DNA from: Rhabdophis nuchalis
Taxonomy: Eukaryota; Chordata; Lepidosauria; Squamata; Natricidae
DNA length: 64,000 nucleotides
Assembly: GCA_039707465.1 (NCBI GenBank)
Contig: CM077643.1
Location: 199,603,605 to 199,667,604 of the forward strand
Direction of reading: 5' to 3'
Positions 11,229-22,439 of the stretch are shown here, piece after piece; positions within the stretch are counted from its first letter, which is position 1, and every line of letters begins with the position of its first letter. A model generated the notes under the pieces. That model did no database searches. It was not told the DNA's origin and saw only the letters and a program-made list of their open reading frames with translations. A program made the translations under genes and the position numbers.

Positions 11229-12310
11229 ATTAAAAACCTCAGAGGTAGTCTAAGTCCAGGAAGGCAACAAACACAAGTCCGAAAGCAAATAAAGTGGGTA
11301 AGTGCAAGGATATTCTTCAGGGTGGGGGGTAAAGTCAGAATCCAGAGTCTTATGGATGGGGAGATCGAATCCAGTCCCATTACAGGCCCCATCCATCTGT
11401 CCTTCCGACCAAAGGGGCTTAGTTCGTATTTAGTGCCGCATGGCTAATTAGTCCATCATGCGGCCTGATGTAGAATACTGCCCTCTAAAGGCCCAGATGT
11501 TGTCAGCCACCTCCTCCAGTCCCGTGCACTCACTCCAGATGTTCAGATGTTAACGATCTTCCTGGGTCGTCCTCGGCCAGGTCCACCAATCCACAATCTG
11601 GCTGCAGATGTTCCATGCCAGACTGCTCAAACCAGCATACACATCCTCGATCTCCATCCATTACTCCTTCCATCTCTCTCATTCTCTCTCCTTCTTTCTC
11701 TCTCCTCCTCTCCTTCTTTCTCCTTCTCCATTTCTTTCTTTCTTTCTTTCTCTTTCTCCTTCTCCTTCCTTCTCCATCTCCTTCCTCCAACTCCTCCAAC
11801 ACCACCTTCCTTCCAAGCCTCCGCCTTCTTTCCAAGCCTCCGCACCTTCTCTCACCTTCTCTCTTCCATCCAGCCTCACTTATGAGCAGCCTCGCCAAAC
11901 ACGCCGATCGAAGCATGGGGATATTTCAGGCACAGGCCAGGGTAGGACCGCACGACCTGCCACTGGTCGTGCGGCCCGATGGTAACTCTCCTGGCCTGGC
12001 CCCATCTCGCAGCCAGCTGATCTTCTTCCGCGTCCCGGCTTGCGGCCTACCTCTCTTCCTTCCGGCCGCGCCGGGACGCTCTAGGCCGCAAACAGGCCGA
12101 GTCGCCTCTCCGTTTCTTCTTCGCTCCTCATTGTCGCCCGGATAGCTCGCCCTTCAACCTCGGGCGGCTCGGCGCGACGAGGAGCAGTTCGGCTTGCCAA
12201 GCCAGCCCTCGACGATGGAAACTGGGGGCTGGCGGTATCTTCCTGGGGGTGAAATTTTCCCCCGGGCTTCTCCCAGCCTCAGAACGCGACCGCCATGTCG
12301 CGCATGCGCA
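11229..12310 (-). promoter_or_regulatory. LINE-1 5' UTR and internal promoter region
   Basis: This GC- and CpG-rich leader lies upstream of the LINE-1 frame. At its outer edge it has the palindrome GCGCATGCGC (12,300-12,309), which matches the NRF-1 site, and CCGCCATG (12,290-12,297), the complement of the YY1 core CATGGCGG. A GA-rich tract follows on the coding strand (11,650-11,870). It contains two hairpins: a perfect 10-bp stem at 11,948-11,974, and an 8-bp stem at 11,435-11,464 whose counterpart in LINE-2 is at 33,822-33,851. Promoter function is inferred from motif position only. Confidence 0.6.
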
Positions 12311-12617
12311 GGTAAAAAACCACCCACTATATGTGAGACATTGGCTGCTTGGCAAGAAGAACTCTGATGTCAGAAAAGTATGAGGAAAAACTGAGGGCAG
12401 GATATGGAGGGGAAAATCTGCTCTTTATTTAAAGCTGCTCCTTATCTTGTCCTTTTTGATCTTAGCATACTTTTGTACATAGCATCAAAGAGCAAGGAGA
12501 GCTGCATGCAAAGAAATGTTTGAAGCTCTCCAGCAAATGAGCATGCAGAAGAACCAAAAGCTTTGTCACCTCAAGCCAGAAGAGCTACAAGTCTAATTCC
12601 TCAAGTAGGAATTAGAC

Positions 12618-13205
12618 TACTTTTTGTTGTTGTTATTGTTGTTGTTGTTAGTTGCAAAGTTATGTCCAACCCATTGCGACCCCATGGGCAATGTTCCTCC
12701 AGGCCTTTCTGTCTGCTACCATCCTCTGGAGTCCATTTAAATTCATATCTACTGCTTCAGTAACTCCATCCAGCCATCTCATTCTGTATTACCCCTTTCT
12801 TCTTCTGCTCTCAATCTTTCCCAGCATTAGGCTCTTCTCCAGTGAATCCGTCCTTCCCATTAGGTGGCCAAAGTATTTGAGTTTCATCTTCAGGATTTGG
12901 CCTTCTAAAGAGCAGTCAGGGTTGATCTCCTCTAGGACTGACTGCTTAGATTGCCTTGCAGACTCACAGGAGGCTTCTCCAGCACCATAGTTCAAAGGCT
13001 TCAATTCTTTGGTGCTCAGCCTTTCTTATGGTCCAGCTTTCACAGCCATACATTGCAACTGGGAAAACTATACCCTTGACTATACACACATTTGTTGGCA
13101 GGGCGAGGTTTCTGCTTTTTAGTATGCTGTCTAGTTTTGCCTTAGCTTTCCTCCCCAGGAGGAAGTGCATTTTAATTTCTTGGCTGCAGTCCCCGTTAGA
13201 CTTAT
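12618..13205 (-). pseudogene. BovB (RTE clade) LINE 3' end
   Basis: Minus-strand frames give the RT C-terminus typical of BovB: ALPTNVCIVKGIVFPVAMYG then CESWTIRKAEHQRIEAFELW at 12,990-13,110, and KLKYFGHLMGRTDSLEKSLM with GKIESRRRKG at 12,789-12,900. The split between two frames shows a frameshift. The 3' UTR (ccatggggtcgcaatgggtt) ends in an AAC-type tail (12,620-12,650 on the plus strand as gttgttgtt). The copy is 5' truncated. BovB is known to be abundant in squamates and ruminants through horizontal transfer. Confidence 0.92.
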
Positions 13206-14346
13206 AGTGGGTGGCAATTATGTGGCCTTCTTAGATTAGTGCAGCAACATGCAGAGCGCTACTTGTCTACAAACTTCTGATTTGTGCTTTGTACATTGTA
13301 AACTGTACCTTGCATTCAACATGAGATGGGACAATGAAAGCTACCACCCAAACCTTCTGGGGAATACTTAGAGAAAATTATTTCTTTAAAATGCAAGAAA
13401 ACAGATTTTCCCTCGAAAATATATTTTGAGAATGGTCTCTTCAGGTCTAATAAGGGCGCTCAAGAAGGCACTTTATATTACCTTTCCCAGCCGTCTATTA
13501 CCTTTCTATTGTGAAGAACTAGGCATGGGTCCTCAATAACTTGTAAGGCTTATATATAGATTTCTAAAGTATTAATGGTATAAAGCAGCAGCATTTCAAG
13601 CCGTCTCTTTCTTTCTATCTGATCTGCCTTTTCTTAACAATCAGCAGAGATGGCTTTTGATGTTGTTACAGTAGATTAAGTGTTTGGCTTTGTTGTTGCT
13701 GTTTTTGTTGTTGTTAATTTCTAAGATACACATAAAGGATTATTCCGGCTTTGTGTTTCTTCTCAGCTGGGATCAGTAGGGAGAGATGATATCATTCACT
13801 GTGCCAGGGAATTTGTGACAAACGACAGAGATTAAATAAATGGGCATTTAAGCAAACTTGCTGTAACAAATGCATAGAACTTGTCTATTTCTTATTCATA
13901 GTAGCCTCTTTGAGGTCTCTTACAAAATGTCCACATTTATGAGGGCTTGGATTAAAGAAAATGTACCCACTGAAGACTCTCTAAACGGTAGTCATTTGGA
14001 GGGAATTAAACACTTATTTGAGGAATTAAGTAAGCAAAGTTACATGTAATTTTGCAGGCAGGGCCAGGGGTGGGTGGGGGTTCTTATGCAACTCTTTTTG
14101 CATAATATTGAGAAAAAGCTAGAAAAAATTAATCGTAGGCATTTAAGTGCAGCAAATTGAGTTCTATTCTACATTGAAGCAGGTTGTATTGGAGATGTTC
14201 TGTGGCAATGTGAAGATAGTTTCCTGTCAAATTTACATTTACAAAACTTTTGTAAACAGGTAGATAGAACCTCTTCTATTCTTTGTTTGTCCCTAAATGT
14301 AAATATATTACAGTAATACACAGAAATCTATGCTGCCTATTTATCC
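13206..14346. other. Non-coding stretch
   Basis: No gene recognised. It includes a second short TTG/GTT-rich patch (13,688-13,715) that might be the tail of a decayed RTE-type insertion, but no body is visible. Confidence 0.5.
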
Positions 14347-14584
14347 ACCGTGGTCACGCAGTGATTAGATTTCAGTACTGCAGGCTACTTCTGTTGGTCA
14401 TCAGCTGCCAGCAATTTGACAGATCAAATCTCACCAGGCTCAAGGTTGACTCAGTTTTCCATCCTTCTGAGGTTGGTAAAATGAGGACCCAGATTGTTGG
14501 GGGCAATAGGCTGACTCTTAGAGAGGGTTGTAAAGCACTATGAAGTGGTAAATAAGTCTAAGAGCTATTGTCAAGTGCTATTTA
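14347..14584 (+). mobile_element. tRNA-derived SINE with L2-like tail
   Basis: The 5' part has an A-box-like stretch (tggtcacgcagtgattagat) and a B-box-like stretch (gatcaaatctcaccagg) about 45 bases downstream. The middle part is 'gactcagttttccatccttc' and 'ggtaaaatgaggacccagat'. The end (gagagggttgtaaagcacta, then aagtctaagagctattg) resembles L2/MIR-type 3' tails. This layout matches abundant squamate tRNA-SINEs that borrow an L2-group LINE tail. Confidence 0.75.
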
Positions 14585-15435
14585 AAAAAGTCAAAGTAGC
14601 TTATAATATATCAATGTAAAATCAGCCATTAAATCCTGATCTTAAAAATTCCCAATAAGAATTAGAGCACCCTGTTCCAGAGACAGTGGTCTATGAGCAG
14701 ATTATACCTGGAATGATGGCTCTGAATGTACCCTGCTAATGTGTGTAAGAGAGATTTTGAATGATTAGTGGGTTTGGCTTTTAATTATGGAGTAAAGGTT
14801 ACCAGGACCTTCCCAATTTTACATCTTATATAAAATTGGCATGCATCATTCATTAACCTTTGTTATTTTTCTCTTAACTCAATGTGAGTGCTTCAATAAT
14901 TTGATAAAGTTACTGGAAGAAATATAGTTTGCATTTTGCATGCCTCTCTGATTTTCTTTGTTTCCAACTAACGATCACTCTTTCAATAATCTTTGAGACC
15001 ACGTTTGGTCCTAGAACACTTTGCTACAATCCAGTGATTCATAACCCAACCATTGTCTCAGAAGGATTCTTTGTATCTCATATGTCACAAATGAGGAAAT
15101 TCTACAAAGAAGAAATTCCTGAATATTTGTTGTTTATGTTAAAATACCCAGAGACCTTAGGAGAGATTAAAATTAGAATAATTCCAAAAATGTTATATGT
15201 TTCTACGCTGGAGAAAGAAAGCAAGACTGATGCTTTCTTATTAAAGGCGAACAAGTTAATGCACAAAAACAATAGTTGCACAAATATAACTGATGAAACG
15301 TCTTCTCTCTCTCTCTCTCTCTAATGTATTTATCAATGTATTTGTCAGGCCTTTGAAGTAGGTTAGATCAGACTCTTTAGAAACAGAAATTCAGAAATTC
15401 TGGGAATGCTACTTTAATATTTGTTTGTTTATTTA
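14585..15435. other. Non-coding stretch with unrecognised 131-codon frame
   Basis: A plus-strand open frame at 14,929-15,324 encodes 131 residues and ends in a serine-leucine run produced by a CT microsatellite (15,302-15,322). I recognise no domain. The microsatellite end and lack of context make a real gene unlikely. Confidence 0.45.
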
Positions 15436-15545
15436 TCTTCAAATCAATCTTGATTCTTGGATTCTTGCAGTTTTCTTGGCAAGACTTCCTAAATGTTTAC
15501 TCTTGCCTGCATCCCAGGACTGAGAGAGCTCAGGGTCTCCCAATT
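15436..15545 (-). mobile_element. Sauria-type SINE tail fragment
   Basis: The stretch 'gcagttttcttggcaagact' followed by 'cttgcctgcatcccaggac' matches the BovB-like tail region of the SINE at 55,164-55,280. Only the 3' portion is evident, and it is diverged. Confidence 0.55.
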
Positions 15546-15623
15546 TCTAGCTTAATTCTTAATTACATCAAACTGTCTCTCTCCACTTTATCATTGTAAT
15601 GTGTATGAAAAGCCTACATAAAC

Positions 15624-16225
15624 CCTTGAGGTGCACCCGGAGGCTCCAGTTAGTGCAGAATGCGGCCGCATGGGGGATTCTGGGAACCTCGAGATGCTCC
15701 CACATGACACCTCTCCTGCGCGAGCTGCACTGGCTGCCTGTGCTTTCCGGGTGTGCTTCAAGGTGCTAGTAACTACCTTTAAAGCGCTCCATGGCCCGGA
15801 ACCTGGTTACTTGCAAGACCGTCTCCTGCTACCAAATACCTCCCACCGACCAGTTCACTCCCACAGAGAGGGCCTCCTCAGGGTGCCGTTGGCCAAACAA
15901 TGTCAGCTGGCGACCCCCAGGGGGAGAGCCTTCTCTGTGGCAGCCCCTTCCCTCTGGAATGACCTGCCCCCCGACCTACGTACGACCACTGACCTACGCC
16001 TCTTCCATCGGGCCTTGAAAACGCATCTATTCCATGCGGCTGGCCTGGCGTAGTTTTTTAATTGATTTTATTTAGTTTTATTTGGATTTTAGAACAGGCC
16101 CCCAATTTAATGCCATTTTAAAGTATTTTATATATTGATGTTTTGTACTGTTTTATTGATGCCTGTTCACCGCCCTGAGTCCCGCAAGGGAGAAGGGCGG
16201 TATACAAATTTAATAATAAACATAC
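15624..16225 (+). pseudogene. CR1/L2-group LINE 3' end
   Basis: A 5'-truncated copy of the LINE-2 type. It begins at 'cttgaggtgcacccggaggc' and covers the last ORF2 residues: FRVCFKVLVTTFKALHGPEP, HSHREGLLRVPLAKQCQLAT, AFSVAAPSLWNDLPPDL, LKTHLFHAAGLA stop. It then has a 3' UTR ending in the hairpin 'ccgccctgagtcccgcaagg ... agggcgg' and an AT-rich tail (tttaataataaac). The 5' section has an internal frameshift. A strong stem (CCGCCC/GGGCGG) near the 3' end is shared with LINE-2. Confidence 0.88.
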
Positions 16226-16243
16226 ATTTCTCTTGGTTCCATC

Positions 16244-16598
16244 CAGGGGTGAAATGTTACCAGTTTGGGCTGGTTCACCTGAACCAGTAGTAAAAAATGC
16301 TACCAGTTCACCTGAACTGGTAGTAAAAAAAATGCTACCAGTTCAGGTAAACCAGCAGTTCTGACAATCAGCTGTGCAACAATCAGCTGTGTCACATGAT
16401 TTATATTTGCTAGAAATCCTGCTAAATCGCACCGCACAGCTGTTCCCCCTCCTCACTGTTTTACTTACCTTTGCAGACTCAGAAAAGTCTTCTTAATTGT
16501 TTTTCAGTGTTGCACGGTAGCACCTGTGTTGCACATCTGCACGATGTGAACCAGTAGCAAAATGAATTGGTAGCATCCTTCAGAGCATTTCACCCCTG
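16244..16598. mobile_element. hAT-type MITE, perfect TSD
   Basis: A 355-bp element with 13-bp perfect terminal inverted repeats (caggggtgaaatg and its complement), flanked by identical 8-bp TSDs GTTCCATC (16,236-16,243 and 16,599-16,606). It encodes no transposase. The CAGGGG terminus and 8-bp TSD are standard for hAT-superfamily non-autonomous elements. Internal 'accagttcacctgaac' palindromes repeat near the left end. Confidence 0.93.
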
Positions 16599-17141
16599 GT
16601 TCCATCTTATTCTAAACTAAATCAGAATGGAGTTATTTTGAGGTTCCTGCACTCCTTCTACTTTCCATTTGTCCAATCTCTTTTCCAAGTCTTTCCCTAA
16701 TGGCTTCTTCCTTTCTTCCTTCCTAAACGGCTCTCTCATATCTTCCCCAAGGTCATCTCTAAATTTCCTTACAGGATTATCAATTGTTTTGGATTAGCGT
16801 TGGCACTGAATGTCAATTAGCTTACATACAACATCAGTATATTTGATGGTAGTCCCATTACAGAAATGTTCACAGGATACTTTCCTTTGATAAACTTTTA
16901 AAAAACCATTCCCTGCAAGGTACCTCATCAGGCAACATACCTTCCTTGTTTTTAAAAGAGAAACAAAAGGGCTTTTCTTGCATGATTTGTTGTGTTTTCA
17001 TCTTTTTATCATGGATGTTTGAAATTGTATTTTGTTCTATGTAAGCTTGCCAAGAGTCCTTTTGATGGTAATGACATAGAAATAAGTATAAGAACTAAAT
17101 AAATAAAATGCCACCGAAATGCAGCACTGAATTGTTTAATT

Positions 17142-17259
17142 CAGAGTTTCTCAACCTTGCCTATTTTAAAATATGTGGAACAACTCCCAAAATTCTCCCA
17201 CCAACATGCAAGGAGTTGAAATTCACACATTTGAATGTATCCAAGGTTGAGAAACTGAG
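17142..17259. mobile_element. hAT-type palindromic MITE, diverged
   Basis: The ends are imperfect inverted repeats (cagagtttctcaaccttg and caaggttgagaaactgag). Flanking octamers GTTTAATT (17,134-17,141) and GTTTGATT (17,260-17,267) differ at one base, so they are likely an aged TSD. It resembles the MITE at 40,793-40,925. Confidence 0.75.
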
Positions 17260-20200
17260 GTTTGATTGTTAGGTACAATGAAATGCATTGGTAGGCACCT
17301 CTGGAAAATATATACATAAGTATTGGACTATCCTTGTTCTGATTTTGGTCACAGATGAATTCTTAATATGATTATTATTCTTGGTGAGTTTTCAAAGTTC
17401 TTGCAATGATAAATTCTTATCTACAGAATTTTACCTAAACATTTGCTATCTGAAAAAAGTCACTTTGCAGGTTTTCCGAGTTCCTTTTGCCATTTATTTT
17501 GCCCTTTTCCCAATCCTATTGAGGAATCTAAACTCTAATGAAACTCTCATATGGAACTGTCTTTTCAAATACAGCTCCCTGGGTATCTTGGTGCTGGTAG
17601 ACTGAGAAGTAGTCTAGTATGACAGCAATAAATTGGGATTTGACTGCTTCAGTGAGCTAGCCTTTTGTAGAATTAGTCTCTAGGGCTCTCTTAAAAGCTG
17701 TCACACATGTTCTTGCATCACCGTTGCAGGCTGGATGATATGTAGCAGCTCAGATATGCTTTGGAACATTCAACATTTAAAAGCACAAATGGTTTCTAAC
17801 CACAGATATACTATACATTAGTCGAAGCATTCACAGCAGAACTCTGCTCGTCCTAAGATTCATATTAGTGGTCTCCAACCTTCTTGGCCAGTGGGCATAT
17901 TTATGAGTTGATCTTAAAATCAAATGTAGAATGGGGTTGGGATAGTCTTACTCGTTCACAAAAAGACTGTGATACTTTTGAACTTGTTTTGTTTCTGGAG
18001 GTGGTGTAACTGCTGAGTTTCTGTTCCTTTGTTACATGTCTCCCTGAGTGCTCATACTTCCCAATCTGAAACAGCCCAGCGTGAAGAATCCTTTCATTTT
18101 CCTTAGGATTTAATTAAAGCAGAGGGATCCAGAAAATCTGTAGATGATGTACAATGAAAAATAGAGCATTCACACACAGACATCTAAACACATATCACAA
18201 ATGTAATTTGGAAAAAAAAACATCAAAATGGTGAAATGTGTGCTGTGATATCACAACATAAATCCACCCGTTGATTATTATTTCACAATGCCATGCACAA
18301 ATATATAAGGGTAAAATCTACTCTATGTTACTGAAATTCATGGTTTGTCACCGTTCTGTAGAACCTTCTATTACCAATGAGAATTAAGCCAAAGTCTCTT
18401 CTTAAGCAAACTATGTAAATTATTCAAATTGAATTAAAATTGCTTGGGGAGAAAAAGTCAGAAACTTTCACTATTTGACACTAGTTACGATATTTTTAAA
18501 GCAGAAGCATAATTTTAGACTGGCATTTGTCAACCTTCTTTTATTAAATATTTTATTAAAAGAAAAATAAATATAAAACCTTATTTCCAACTGATATTGA
18601 GTTACAGAATTCAATTAGGGGCATGCAAATGGATAAGATCCAGTTCTGACCTGAGATTTTAAGATGGCAAGAGTCGAACCTATTCAAAAACTAGAAGGTT
18701 GTTTCGAAATGCTTTGAGATTCAGTTCAGTAAAACTGCAACTATTGGCCACAATGGAGCATCTTAATATCTGACGTCGTCCTGAATCAATGTGTAGTCTA
18801 GACAGTCACAGTTTCAAAGTTTGTGTCAAATAGAGGAAAATTCCTATTTAACACTTAACTCAAAACAAACAAGCTATCAAGCAACTGATCAATGTACAGC
18901 AGAGTGGCAATGCAAACAAATACTGGATTATCCTGGACACAATGGGCTGACTTTAGGGAACAAGAGCTGTTCCATCAACTCAATTCCAAATATCACAAAA
19001 ATTGCCTTACTGATTTAAACTGGTAAAGATAGCAAACATAGATAATTTGAGCCACATTTAGCTTTGTGGCCTCCAGATGGTCACTTCCTTCAAACTGAAT
19101 CCATAAATAGCGCCCTTTATGGTGCTTTTATTCACCTTTTTTGATTGGATGTCTCATGCCTCAATAAAAAAGCCATCTTCTCTGTTGGCACTGAGGATTG
19201 TAGAGAAGGACATTATTTGCTACTGCTGAAGATGATTCTGCATTTTGCTATGGCTGCTCCTGCTCATAAGAATGCTACTTGAAGAAACTTTGCTCCAGTC
19301 ATTTAGCAAAATGGATCCTTCCTTTCCACTTTTGCCTACTCCTAATTCTCAGTCTTTTGCTCGTCCCATTATTGTTGACTAGCAGTATAACATACAACAG
19401 GACAACAGGGCACGTTACCTGCATATTCTCTTCCTAGAAAATGACTGCACCTATCTCCTGATACTCTTGCTAAAGTAGCTACTCTACTACAGCTCATACT
19501 AGTAATACAACTCTCTCAGTTCTAGAATCTTAGACAAAATAAGCTTTTCATCTGGAGCTGGAATGATTCTACAAGGGAATCCCCTAGTTGAAGAGTGCTG
19601 TATAAAATCACATCAGGAAGAGGGCGGGGGGAAGAATAAAAGTTGAAGAACTTATGAATGAAAAGCAGTAGACATTTGCACAAAGGTAGAGGATCACACA
19701 AGGTCAAACCAGATCAAAAAAGAGCAACAGAGTAATTGAGAGTGTCTTTTCCAATATCCTTCCATCATTCTGAAACAATTTCTAGCAGAAGAGAGAAACA
19801 TAAATAGCAGAGCAACACTTCTTAAAGGCCTGACTGACAAGATTTATGGAGGTGATAAAACCTATTGGCCAATAGCTCATGTCAGCATTCAGACAACCCA
19901 TAATATGACTCAGCTGCTTATCACCTTTGTCTGTATAATGGAAGAAAACGACAACTGCTTGTAATCATGCTACACATTCAATTGAATTCCATCAAATTAC
20001 CAAAATTATTGTCTCCAAAGTGATGTGATGATTTGAAGGCAAAGGTCTCAAGTCAGTTCAGAGATCCAATTCAGGCAGGTATTTTTTCATCATCACCTTT
20101 TCAAAGCTTTGTGCAACTTTAATGATTAGGACTACCAATTAGGAGACTGTTTGAGAGGAACTGGCAAATATACTGATGATTAAACTACTGATGGTTTTTG

Positions 20201-20291
20201 ATCACTAAGTGTGTTTGCTTTCCTTAGACTTGGGTGCCACCTGCCTAAAGATCACAGCATGAAATGTGATACTGAACTGGACAGACTTTAT

Positions 20292-20322
20292 CCTTTCTTT
20301 TCTTTTCTTTTCTTTTCTTTTT
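20292..20322. repeat. (TTTTC)n microsatellite
   Basis: Five to six uninterrupted copies of the pentamer TTTTC followed by a T run. Confidence 0.85.
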
Positions 20323-20459
20323 AAATATACTCATATCATTCTATGTTTTATTTTGTTATTTCTTTGTAGTACTTGGTTGGATCATAATTATCTAATAGTA
20401 TTTCTTTACATTATCAAAAATATTTTACTAACTCTAACACTTCCTATGTCCTTTTAAAG

Positions 20460-20860
20460 ATATCTATGAAAATGGAAAGAGTAGAATATGGAATGGGGAG
20501 CTAGATGGATGGGAACTCTACCCTAGATGGAAAGGCACAGAAGAAGAAAAAATAAAAGAATTTATTTTTATTTATTTTAAAGAGAAAAATCTTATCAGTA
20601 AAACCATTGATAATACCACTGATAATTAAAGATAAGCTGATCAAGGAAACAGAAGGAGGGTATCGAGATTACATAAGAGACCCAATAAGCAATGAGTTGC
20701 GAAGAGGAGTCCATGCAAATTTGATTAAGGAGATAATTAGAAGATTAATGCCACAAATGGCAAAGGACATGAGATTGCATTGCTATTGGAAAGATAAAGG
20801 TTGATAGATGAAAGTGTATAATTTAAAACTAGTTAAACTTAGTGGAATTTAGTGACAAAA
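20460..20860 (+). other. Unrecognised repeat-like segment
   Basis: The sequence has the flavour of retrotransposon ORF debris. One frame at 20,607-20,804 encodes 65 residues (GGYRDYIRDPISNELRRG, RLMPQMAKDM). It may be from an L1-type 3' region, but I cannot assign it. No terminal structure is visible. Confidence 0.25.
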
Positions 20861-20904
20861 GACATGGTTAAACAAATAATTGATAATGATAATAATGCAT
20901 ACAT

Positions 20905-21345
20905 TATTAGATAGAGAGGGAGAGAAAGAAAGAGAAATACAGTAGGTAGGTAGGGAGAAAGAGAGAGTAGTTAGGTAGGTAGATAAATGGAGAGAGACAT
21001 ACAGTAGATAGGGGAGAGAGAGAGTAATTATGTAGGTAGGTAGATAAAGGGATAGAGAGAGAGAGAGAAATACAGTAGGTAGGGAAAGAGTGTGTAGATA
21101 GGTAGGTAGGTAGGTAGAGGGATAGGGAGAGATAAATACAAAGAGAGAGAGAGAGAAATACAGTAGATAGGTAGGGAGAGAGAGAGAAAGAGTAGATAGG
21201 TTGGTAGGTAGGTAGAGGGATAGAGATAGGGGGAGAGAGAGAGAGAGAGTAGGTAGGTAGATAGGTATATAGGTAGATAGAGGGAGGGAGGGAGAGTGAG
21301 AGTGAGAGGGAGAGGGAGAGAGAGAGGGGGGGAAGAGTAGGTAGA
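20905..21345. repeat. Polypurine complex tandem repeat (TAGG/GAGA)
   Basis: About 440 bases of alternating (TAGG)n, (GAGA)n and GATAGG-type blocks, almost free of pyrimidines other than T on the plus strand. The long minus-strand serine-leucine-tyrosine frames here are artefacts of this repeat. Confidence 0.9.
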
Positions 21346-21479
21346 AGTTTCCAGGTATATTTATCCATGTACTGGAGAAGGAAATCGCTGGCAACCTGTA
21401 GCACCTAAAACTTTGTTTCTGCTGGGACAGCCCTTGACCAATGTAATTCTCATCAACCACTCTAATTAAACAGCTTTCC

Positions 21480-21940
21480 GAAAGGGAAAAAAAAGTTTTT
21501 GCATTCTGCAAACCTCCCCAAAATGATCTGTTTTTCATGAAAATGGGCCCGTTTTTTTTAAAATAAAAGGCATGAATAGCCTTGGGCATGGGGGGCTTGC
21601 AGAGTACTCCTGGGGATGGAGGGGGCAAAAACAAGCAAAAAATGGCCTATTTTTCACGAAAACGGGCCAGTGTTTTGTTAAAAAAACTGCATGCATAGCT
21701 TTATGAAAGCTTATAGAGTGCTGCTAGGGGCTGGGGGAGCAAAAAACGGCTCATTTCTGCCCTCCCCAGCCCCCAGGAACTCTCTGCAAAGCCTCCATAA
21801 GGCTATGCACAGCTATTTTGGTGAAGGGGCAGGGCTTCAGGAGGCAAAAAAAAATGCTGTATTCGGTGTCTAAGATGCACCCAGATTTTCAGCCTCTTTT
21901 TAGAGGAAAAAAGGTGTGTCTTATACTCTGAAAAATACGG
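21480..21940 (-). mobile_element. TIR element, one end preserved
   Basis: The plus-strand right end 'gtcttatactctgaaaaata' runs into 'cgg' and then TA. It resembles the termini of the 48,700-50,334 element (gtataacacgc ... taaatacgg-TA). Internal sequence has runs of imperfect repeats around 'aaaacgggccag' and 'ggggctggggg'. The left end near 21,480 is not clearly an inverted repeat, so this copy is probably truncated. Confidence 0.55.
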
Positions 21941-22017
21941 TAAGCTAAATTTAGTTATTCTACTTCTATTTTAAACTGTTTGTTATTAACTTTATGCTGG
22001 TCTACACCTGAAATTAA

Positions 22018-22020
<3 letters not shown>

Positions 22021-22048
<28 letters not shown>

Positions 22049-22070
22049 CATACATACATACATACATACA
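22021..22070. repeat. (CATA)n microsatellite
   Basis: Twelve uninterrupted CATA units. Confidence 0.95.
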
Positions 22071-22234
22071 AATCCTTCATTCTTAAAATTTCTATCAATA
22101 AAAAAGCCAAACTCAACACTTAATGATTACGTCATGAGTTAATGGTTGTAACCAGTCCTGTCCTTTGGATTTTATGCTGAGTTATGTTATCCTTTAAATA
22201 TATGGTTATCAATCTTTTTCTTTCTTTATTGATT

Positions 22235-22435
22235 TTATATTACAAAATCTATATAAATAAAAAGTTAACTATGAAAACCGCTAATCTCAGAAACTACTGC
22301 ACCAATCGCCACCAAATTTTCACACAACATTCCTTAAAAGTGCAGCACCAATGATACGTACAGATTGTGTGGATATGGCACCTGTGCCAGATGCATGCCA
22401 CACAAATGTACAACTGCAGCTCTTCTCACTCGCTC
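22235..22435 (+). other. Possible Helitron-like 5' region
   Basis: The motif 'tctatataaataaaaagtta' followed by 'tactgcaccaatcgccacca' and 'aattttcaca' resembles the start of some animal Helitrons or related elements. No RepHel frame and no 3' hairpin-CTRR end were found. This is only a suggestion. Confidence 0.2.
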
Positions 22436-22439
22436 ACTC

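Larger units (their letters stand above)
7768..12310 (-). mobile_element. CR1/L2-group LINE, near full length (LINE-1)
   Basis: This is an autonomous-type non-LTR retrotransposon on the minus strand. In transcription order it has a GC-rich 5' UTR with promoter-like motifs (12,310 down to 11,229), a long EN-RT frame (11,228-7,977), a roughly 200-bp 3' UTR, and an AAT/ATT tail (7,790-7,768). The 3' UTR end (cgcctcgagtcccttcgggg ... gcgggttataaataa) is of the kind shared by CR1/L2-group LINEs of squamates. The 5' boundary is placed where GC-rich sequence stops (about 12,310). I saw no convincing target-site duplication, which is normal for this group. Age appears recent because the frame is almost free of stops. 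Confidence 0.9.
16607..20459. other. AT-rich non-coding stretch
   Basis: No gene recognised across nearly 4 kb except one MITE listed separately (17,142-17,259). A single hAT-like terminus (agtggtctccaaccttcttggc) at 17,868-17,889 has no partner end. All open frames are short and without recognisable domains. Confidence 0.55.

Noticed and set aside
11530..12145. Arg/Glu/Lys-rich and Ser/Leu/Phe-rich frames in the LINE-1 leader, considered as an ORF1
   Set aside because: They follow the CT/GA tract composition, occur on both strands and are not kept in LINE-2, so they are not a gag-like ORF1.
14929..15324. 131-codon frame as a host gene
   Set aside because: It ends in a CT microsatellite, lacks any recognised domain and has no supporting exon structure.
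20849..21634. 261-codon minus-strand frame rich in Ser, Leu, Tyr
   Set aside because: It is the translation of a polypurine tandem repeat.
22235..22435. Helitron
   Set aside because: Only a vague 5' similarity; no 3' hairpin with CTRR end and no Rep/helicase coding sequence, so it is listed only at low confidence.
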